Source: an uncultured Coriobacteriaceae bacterium
GTDB taxonomy: Bacteria > Actinomycetota > Coriobacteriia > Coriobacteriales > Atopobiaceae
Reading direction: 5' to 3'
Assembly (NCBI GenBank): GCA_900544655.1
Contig: UQWE01000008.1
Span: 1 to 24,461, forward strand
Length of the DNA stretch: 24,461 nucleotides
Below are positions 15,522-21,161 of the stretch, one piece after another; the first letter of the stretch is position 1; every line of letters begins with the position of its first letter. The position numbers and the translations under genes were made by a program. Under the pieces are notes generated by a model. It saw nothing but the letters and a program-made list of their open reading frames with translations. It did not search any database and had not been told where the DNA came from.

Positions 15522-15533
15522 TAACGTTCATAA
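15522..15533 (+). promoter_or_regulatory. Candidate DeoR operator, regulator side (TAACGTTCATAA)
   Basis: This exact inverted copy of the 15180-15191 element overlaps the proposed -10 box TATAAC (15520-15525) and lies 16 bp before the regulator's start codon. Binding here would block its own transcription, so autoregulation is expected. This is inferred from identity and position. Confidence 0.5.
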
Positions 15534-15549
15534 AAGGAGAGTAGACCCC

Positions 15550-16353
15550 ATGCGAAGGAGCAATGCGTTCGTAGCGGCAAGACGAGACGCCATCATGGCT
15601 CTCCTCGAACGGGACGGACAAGCGAGCGTAGCGGAGCTGGCGGAGCACTTTGAGGTGTCACAACTCACGATCAGGCGTGACCTCGACTGGCTCGAGAGCC
15701 GCCATGTTCTCTCGCGCCAACATGGAAGCGCCTCCCTTCTCAATCCACTCGGGCGCCCATCAGGGTCCCAACGCGTCAGGGCCAATCGAGCCATTGCCCG
15801 TGAGGCGGCAAAGTACGTTTGCGACGGCGACTGCATATTCATCAACGGCAGTTCGACGGCTCTCTCCATCATCGATTTCATTGAGGCGCGCGACGTCACC
15901 GTCGTCACCAACAACGGCAAGGCCCTCCTTATAGGCGAGCACCCCGCTCTCTCCATCCTTCTTACCGGAGGGGAGATTAGGCCGCCTCGCGCCTCGATGA
16001 CGGGAAAAATCGCCATGGACAACGTGCGGCGCATCCGTGCGAAGAAGTGCTTCCTCGGCTGCACCGCGATTTCTGTCGCCGATGGCATAACCTCAGCAAC
16101 CGCCCCGGAGCCCGTTGTCAACGCGCTCATGCTCTCCCAATCAGACGAGCATTTCTTCGTGGCAGATTCTTCGAAGATCGGTCGAACCTCGAGCTTCCCA
16201 TTTGGCACGGTCGATGACATCGACACCCTCATCACCGACACCGGCGCAACCCCTGAGGAGGTCTCTGCATTTCTAGCCCATGGCGTAAGCAGGGTCATCC
16301 GCGCCGAGCCCGGCCTCGAGGTTGACGCGGACGAAATGCCGGGGCTGCTTTAA
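15550..16353 (+). CDS. DeoR-family transcriptional regulator of the PTS operon
   Basis: This 267-residue protein has an N-terminal DeoR helix-turn-helix (VAELAEHFEVSQLTIRRDLDWLE, about residues 27-49) and a C-terminal sugar-phosphate sensor domain. The sensor domain carries DGDCIFINGSSTA, VVTNNGKALL, GCTAISVADGI and HFFVADSSKIGR, all typical of the family. The start is the ATG at 15550-15552, preceded by AAAGGAGA at about 9-nt spacing; an in-frame upstream ATG at 15433 would add residues not seen in the family. It is divergent from a ula-type PTS, matching the E. coli UlaR arrangement, where a DeoR repressor controls the ascorbate PTS. It probably represses the PTS operon until a phosphorylated sugar binds. 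Confidence 0.92.
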   Translation: MRRSNAFVAARRDAIMALLERDGQASVAELAEHFEVSQLTIRRDLDWLESRHVLSRQHGSASLLNPLGRPSGSQRVRANRAIAREAAKYVCDGDCIFINGSSTALSIIDFIEARDVTVVTNNGKALLIGEHPALSILLTGGEIRPPRASMTGKIAMDNVRRIRAKKCFLGCTAISVADGITSATAPEPVVNALMLSQSDEHFFVADSSKIGRTSSFPFGTVDDIDTLITDTGATPEEVSAFLAHGVSRVIRAEPGLEVDADEMPGLL

Positions 16354-16439
16354 GCCTCGCGACGGCCCCACGCCCCAACGATTACCCCGCACGAGCAAAC
16401 CCGCTTCGGGCATTTCGAATGACATACTGAAGAAGTCCC

Positions 16440-16856
16440 GTGATTCAAGAGAGCGACCCTCGCTGCCGACCCGTCATCATCTTCGACTTCGACGGTACGC
16501 TCGCGGACACGGAGGGCCACATCGTCACCGCCGCAACGCAGGCACTTTCCGAAACAGGATTCACACCCGAGCAGATGGGCGGCGTGAGCCGCGTTGTCGG
16601 CCCTCCCTACCCCGGTGCCTTCGCAGCCATCAGGAGGAAAAGCCGAGCTCATCCGCGTGGTCATGGAGGGGTTCGGCGCGGTCGCCGATCAATGCGTCAT
16701 GATCGGCGATCGCTTCTACGACATTCAGCGCCCGCTCCGCGGGCACGACAAGCATCGGCGTCACCTTTGGCACACAAGCGCGCCGAGCTCGAAGAGGCCG
16801 GCGCAGACGACGTGGTTGACTCCGTCGATGAGCTGCGCGAGGCCCTGCTGGCATAA
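16440..16856 (+). pseudogene. Decayed HAD-superfamily phosphatase (phosphoglycolate phosphatase-like)
   Basis: Three frames must be joined to read a HAD phosphatase. The first frame gives the nucleophile motif VIIFDFDGTLADTEG and continues to about PPYPGAFAAI. The cap domain is then missing. A second frame resumes at GGKAELIRVVMEGFGAV and includes MIGDRFYDIQ (motif IV). A third frame gives TTSIGVTFGT (16745 onward). The first frame returns at KRAELEEAGADDVV and ends at TAA. About 80 residues appear deleted relative to a normal 215-residue enzyme, with at least two further small deletions. Motif I and motif IV survive but in different frames, so the product cannot be an active enzyme. The apparent start is a GTG with a weak ribosome site. 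Confidence 0.85.
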
Positions 16857-16925
16857 GCCCTGGGTGGCCCGCCGCTGCGGGGCTTCGCTCATCAAGCAAG
16901 CATTTATGCTAACGCGATACAAGAA

Positions 16926-16957
16926 CGCGCCCTGGACCCGTTTGGTTCCAGGGCGCG
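16926..16957 (-). terminator. Hairpin terminator at the end of secA-prfB
   Basis: A perfect 11-bp stem (CGCGCCCTGGA at 16926-16936 with its complement at 16947-16957) begins five bases past the prfB stop codon. It is followed on the minus strand by TTCTTGTATC, a weak U-tract. It may also stop readthrough from the plus-strand pseudogene. Confidence 0.65.
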
Positions 16958-16961
16958 CTTG

Positions 16962-18095
16962 CTAGTCTTCGTCAGCAATGCTCGCAGGCTCTTTGCCACC
17001 CACGACCCAGCGATGATACGCAACGACAAACGGGTCGAGATCGCCGTCAGACAGCACGGCATCGACGTTACCCGTCTCGCAACCCGTCCGAAGATCCTTG
17101 ACCATCTGGTAGGGATAAAGCACATAGCTGCGAATCTGGTTGCCGAAGCCAATCTCCGTCTTAGGTCCGCGAAGTTCGTCGAGTGCCTCGGCACGCTTCT
17201 GAAGCTCGAGCTCATAGAGCTTCGAGCGGAGAATCTGCATGCACGTAGCCTTGTTCTGAATCTGGCTGCGCTCATTCTGGCACGTCACGACGATACCCGT
17301 AGGCAGATGCGTGACGCGGACGGCGGAATCCGTCGTGTTGACGCCCTGACCACCAGGGCCACTCGCATGGTAGACGTCCACGCGAACCTCACCGGGATCA
17401 ATCTCGACCTCGATGTCATCTGGCAGAACCGGAAGGACCTCAACACCTGCGAAAGTGGTTTGCCGGCGCTTCTTGGCATCCGTCGGAGAGATGCGGACAA
17501 GACGGTGCACGCCCTGCTCGGCGCGCAGCATGCCATAGGCGTTCTTACCGGACACGGTGATCGTGGCGCGGTCAATGCCAATCTGCTCCGCCGCAGGAGC
17601 ATCGTTGATGGTGACCTTCCAGCCACGTCGCTCACAGTAGCGCAGATACATGTGCAGCAGCATGCTGCACCAATCCTGCGCCTCGAGACCGCCTTGGCCA
17701 GGCGTTATGTTGACGATGGCATCACCGCCGTCAAACTCGCCCGTAAACCAGCTCGCGAGCTCGAGCTCAGAGAGGTCATACTCGAGGGAGTCGAGGTTGG
17801 CTTCGCACTCCGCGAGCAAGTCCTCGTCCTCCATCTCCTGTCCGAGCTCCCAAGCGGCACGGGCATCCTCGAGCTTCGCATGCGCGGCATTAATGTCTGC
17901 GACATCTTCCTTCGCGCGGGCAAGCTTCGCCATCGTCTCGCGGGCGGCGTTCGCGTCATCCCAAAAGCCGGGCTCAGCGCTCTGACGCTCAAGCTCGGCC
18001 ACCGTTCCGCGAGCTTCCTCAACATGGAGATAGCCCTCGACCTCGGCTAACCTGCTTTCCAGAGCATCGATTCTCTCGTTTGCGGCCTCAGACAC
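16962..18095 (-). CDS. prfB: Peptide chain release factor 2, with an unusual SPT stop-codon tripeptide
   Basis: RF2 reads UGA and UAA and triggers peptide release. The 377-residue product has RF2 features: PGFWDD near the N-terminus, the RF2-specific EAQDWCSMLLHMYLRY, the catalytic GGQ (residues 248-250) and VTCQNERSQIQNK. The codon-reading tripeptide, normally SPF, is Ser203-Pro204-Thr205 (LVRISPTDAKKRR). The start is the GTG at 18093-18095, which shares one base with the secA stop (TAGTG) and has GGGAGA upstream; the longer frame to 18143 lies within secA. No in-frame UGA or programmed +1 frameshift site is present: the usual slip region reads GYLHVEE without interruption, so the classical RF2 autoregulation is absent. 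Its own stop codon is UAG. Confidence 0.95.
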   Translation of the reverse strand: MSEAANERIDALESRLAEVEGYLHVEEARGTVAELERQSAEPGFWDDANAARETMAKLARAKEDVADINAAHAKLEDARAAWELGQEMEDEDLLAECEANLDSLEYDLSELELASWFTGEFDGGDAIVNITPGQGGLEAQDWCSMLLHMYLRYCERRGWKVTINDAPAAEQIGIDRATITVSGKNAYGMLRAEQGVHRLVRISPTDAKKRRQTTFAGVEVLPVLPDDIEVEIDPGEVRVDVYHASGPGGQGVNTTDSAVRVTHLPTGIVVTCQNERSQIQNKATCMQILRSKLYELELQKRAEALDELRGPKTEIGFGNQIRSYVLYPYQMVKDLRTGCETGNVDAVLSDGDLDPFVVAYHRWVVGGKEPASIADED

Positions 18096-20920
18096 TAGCG
18101 ATTTCTCCCGTGGCAGTTCTTGAACTTCTTGCCGCTGCCGCAAGGACAGGGGTCATTGCGGCCAATGCCTACATAGGGATCAGGATCGTCCGCCTTGCGG
18201 TAGGTGTGCGGCTTGGCAGTGGAGGCCTTCGGCGAGGGAGCCGCGACATCACGACGCTCCGCGCGAACAGCGGGAGCCGTCCGCTTCGCTCGAGAGATGG
18301 CGGAAGTGCGGGCACCGGAATCGCCATCAACCTCAGCGGGGCCAGAGTAGCGCGCGCCCTCGAGGGCAGACGGAGCCATCTGCGAGTTCTGGGCGGACAC
18401 GGTGTTGCGACGAATGTGCAGCATCGTACGGAGGAAGTCCTCATACATCGTGTCGACGAGCTGACTGAAGGCGGCGTATGCCTCCTGCTTGTATTCGACG
18501 AGAGGATCGCGCTGGCCAAAGCCACGAAGGCCGATGCCCGTCTTGAGGTAGTCCATCTCCTGGAGATACGTCATCCAACGCGTGTCGATAACGCGCAGCA
18601 TAACCTGGGCCGCGAGGCGCTGGGTAATCTCCTCGCCAAGGTCCTCGGTACGCTTGGCATAGAGGCTCTCGACGTACTCGTCCATGACCTTCACGACGTC
18701 AGAGGTGTCTGCCTCGCGAGAAAGCTCGGGCAGGCCGTCCTCCCCAGTGAGTTCCTTGACCCAGGAGCGAAGACCATCGAGATCCCAGTCCTCGATAGCA
18801 GTGCCCTCGGGACAGAACTCGCGAACCTCGCGCTCGACGGTCGCGCTCGTGACCTCGCTGATGTGCTCAGTCAGATCCTTGCCGTCGAGAATCTTGTTAC
18901 GCTCCTCGTAAATGACCTGACGCTGCTGGTTCATGACATCATCGTAGTCGAGGACGCTCTTACGCATGGCGTAGTTTATTTCCTCGACCTTGCGCTGGGC
19001 ACCTTCGATGGCCTTGGAGACCATCTTGGCCTTGAGGGGCATGTCGGGCGGCATGTCATACTTCGCCATCATCGCGGCGATGCGATCCATGCGATCGGCG
19101 CCGAAGAGGCGCATGAGGTCATCCTCGAGGGAGAGATAGAACTGTGTCTCGCCAGGATCGCCCTGGCGACCGGAACGGCCACGCAGCTGGTTATCAATGC
19201 GGCGGCTCTCATGACGCTCGGTGCCGATAACCGCAAGGCCCCCGGCAGCTAGGACGCGCTCGCGCTCTTCGGCGCAAGACTCCTTGGCCCTCTTATTGGC
19301 ATCCGCAAGCTGCTCGGGCGTAGCAGAATCCTCGGTGAGGCCCTCCTCGGCAAGAAGCTGGCTGGCAAGCTCAACGGGATTACCTCCAAGCAGGATGTCC
19401 GTGCCTCGACCCGCCATGTTGGTGGCGATGGTAACGGCGCCCTCGCGACCAGCTTGGGCAACGATCTGGGCCTCGCGCTCGTGAAACTTAGCGTTAAGGA
19501 CCTCGTGCTTGATACCGCGCTGCGTGAGCATCTTAGAAAGGCGCTCGGAGCTCTCGATGGAGACCGTGCCGACCAAGACGGGCTGACCCTTGGCGTGGCG
19601 CTCTTCCACATCGGCTGCGACGGCCTGGAACTTATAGTCAACGTTGCGGTAGATACGGTCATCGTGATCGACGCGAGTCACCGGCTTGTTGGGCGGAATC
19701 TCGGTAACGGGAAGCTTGTAGATCTCGCGGAACTCCGCGTCCTCGGTCATGGCGGTGCCCGTCATGCCAGAGAGTTTGTCGTAGAGGCGGAAATAATTCT
19801 GGAGGGTGATGGTCGCCAGCGTCTGGTTCTCTTCGCGAACAAGCACGCCTTCCTTTGCCTCAACAGCCTGGTGCAGGCCCTCGGACCAGCGCCTACCCTC
19901 CATGATGCGACCCGTAAACTCATCAACGATCTTGACCTCGCCGTCGAGAACGGCATAGTCCTTGTCGCGATGGAACATGTACTGGGCCTTCAGCGCCTGT
20001 TGGAGGTGATTGGCAAGCTGACCAGAGAGGTCGGAGTAGATGTCTGCGCCAAGGCGCTCCTCGATTTTGCGAAGGCCTTGCTCGGTCGCGGCAATGGTGT
20101 GCTTTGCCTCGTCCATGATGTAGTCACCATCGGGCTCGGGCACGGGACCACCCAACGGATCGCGCTCGGGCTCCTCGGCTCGAACGAGGCCACGAACCGC
20201 GCGGGCAAAGTCCTTGTAGGTATCAGCGGACTTCGTGCCAGCGCCGGAAATGATGAGCGGCGTACGAGCCTCATCAATAAGGATGGAGTCGACCTCATCG
20301 ACAATCGCAAAATTTTGGCCGCGCTGCACGCGCATGGAAGCGCGAGTAACCATGTTGTCGCGCAGGTAGTCAAAGCCAAACTCAGAGTTGGTGCCATACG
20401 TGACATCGGCCGCATAGGCGGGAGCCTTGTCTGCGAGAGGCATGCCGTTCTGCAGCAAGCCAACTTCAAGGCCAAGGAAGTTATAGAGCTGACCCATCCA
20501 CTCGGAGTCACGGCGAGCAAGGTAGTCGTTCACCGTGACAATGTGAACGCCTTTGCCAGGAAGGGCATTGAGGTAACCGGCAAGCGTAGACACGAGGGTT
20601 TTGCCCTCGCCGGTCTTCATCTCAGCAATGGTTCCCCTATGGAGCGCGATGCCACCCACAACCTGCACGTCGAAGTGACGCATGCCAAGGACGCGATCCG
20701 AAGCTTCACGAGCGCAGGCAAACGCCTCGGGAAGGAGATCATCCAGCGTCTCGCCCTTTTCGAGGCGTTCGCGGAAAAGCACGGTCTGGCCCGAGAGCTC
20801 CTCATCATCCATCTTCGCGAACCTGTCTCCAAGTCTCGCGACCTCATCGGCAATAGCGTTGTACTCCCTCAGCTCCTTATCAGAGCCAATGGACAAGATC
20901 TTCGAAAAGAGACCGGCCAT
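18095..20920 (-). CDS. secA: Preprotein translocase ATPase SecA
   Basis: SecA is the motor that pushes unfolded preproteins through SecYEG. The 941-residue protein is full length: MKTGEGKT Walker A (101-108), VDEVDSILIDEART with the DEVD Walker B box (208-211), the helicase-like motor 2 (TNMAGRGTDILLGGN), and a C-terminal zinc-binding SEC-C motif (C925, C927, C936, H937) after a basic Ala/Ser-rich linker. The start ATG has GGGGAA upstream. The downstream gene prfB begins within its stop codon, so the pair is one transcriptional unit, an order also common in Firmicutes. The stop is TAG. No accessory SecA2 features are present. Confidence 0.98.
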   Translation of the reverse strand: MAGLFSKILSIGSDKELREYNAIADEVARLGDRFAKMDDEELSGQTVLFRERLEKGETLDDLLPEAFACAREASDRVLGMRHFDVQVVGGIALHRGTIAEMKTGEGKTLVSTLAGYLNALPGKGVHIVTVNDYLARRDSEWMGQLYNFLGLEVGLLQNGMPLADKAPAYAADVTYGTNSEFGFDYLRDNMVTRASMRVQRGQNFAIVDEVDSILIDEARTPLIISGAGTKSADTYKDFARAVRGLVRAEEPERDPLGGPVPEPDGDYIMDEAKHTIAATEQGLRKIEERLGADIYSDLSGQLANHLQQALKAQYMFHRDKDYAVLDGEVKIVDEFTGRIMEGRRWSEGLHQAVEAKEGVLVREENQTLATITLQNYFRLYDKLSGMTGTAMTEDAEFREIYKLPVTEIPPNKPVTRVDHDDRIYRNVDYKFQAVAADVEERHAKGQPVLVGTVSIESSERLSKMLTQRGIKHEVLNAKFHEREAQIVAQAGREGAVTIATNMAGRGTDILLGGNPVELASQLLAEEGLTEDSATPEQLADANKRAKESCAEERERVLAAGGLAVIGTERHESRRIDNQLRGRSGRQGDPGETQFYLSLEDDLMRLFGADRMDRIAAMMAKYDMPPDMPLKAKMVSKAIEGAQRKVEEINYAMRKSVLDYDDVMNQQRQVIYEERNKILDGKDLTEHISEVTSATVEREVREFCPEGTAIEDWDLDGLRSWVKELTGEDGLPELSREADTSDVVKVMDEYVESLYAKRTEDLGEEITQRLAAQVMLRVIDTRWMTYLQEMDYLKTGIGLRGFGQRDPLVEYKQEAYAAFSQLVDTMYEDFLRTMLHIRRNTVSAQNSQMAPSALEGARYSGPAEVDGDSGARTSAISRAKRTAPAVRAERRDVAAPSPKASTAKPHTYRKADDPDPYVGIGRNDPCPCGSGKKFKNCHGRNR

Positions 20921-21161
20921 GTCGTTCCCCTATTGTCTTCCGGGTCCACGCGGGCAAGCATGCCCCCAGCTTCCTTTTTTAGTCAGTATTTACTTTAGCC
21001 GTTGCTCGCCCATGCGTCAGGCGAGCAATTCCACACCACAATATGTGCACCCGTTCTCGCCGCGCGCGGGGCCGCCCCTGCGCGCCTCCCACATCAATCG
21101 GGTTTGTTCCACCAGCCTGTGATTGACTACGGCGTTTCCGGGTCAGGACGCCCCGAGCCAG
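20921..21161 (-). promoter_or_regulatory. Region upstream of secA with candidate promoter and hairpins
   Basis: A possible secA promoter on the minus strand is CTGACG (21015-21020), a 17-bp spacer, then TAAAGT (20992-20997), about 72 bp before the start codon. A perfect 9-bp inverted repeat, TTGCTCGCC/GGCGAGCAA (21002-21028), spans the same -35 box, so folding or protein binding there could affect secA expression. GC hairpins nearer 21150 belong to the end of the upstream regulator gene. The promoter call is tentative. Confidence 0.4.
21062..21085 (-). terminator. GC-rich hairpin after the BTAD regulator gene, possible terminator
   Basis: GCGCGC-GGGG pairs with CCCC-(T)-GCGCGC around a CCG loop, 77 nt past the stop codon of the regulator gene. 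There is no U-tract, so termination is possible but not certain. Confidence 0.35.

Larger units (their letters stand above)
15145..15549. promoter_or_regulatory. Divergent control region of the PTS operon and deoR-type gene
   Basis: This 405-bp region is markedly AT-rich compared with its surroundings and contains many copies of a CGTTCA/TGAACG core. The core is present at 15184-15189 (reverse), 15372-15377, 15420-15425 and 15526-15530, with variants at 15242-15247 (GAACGG) and 15505-15509 (TGTTCA). A TATAAC -10 box (15520-15525) could drive the plus-strand regulator with a very short leader. No small gene or structured RNA is recognised. Confidence 0.65.

Noticed and set aside
17900..18095. 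Programmed +1 frameshift in prfB
   Set aside because: The N-terminal region reads through in one frame (GYLHVEEARG) with no in-frame UGA or CUU-UGA slip site, so no frameshift is needed.
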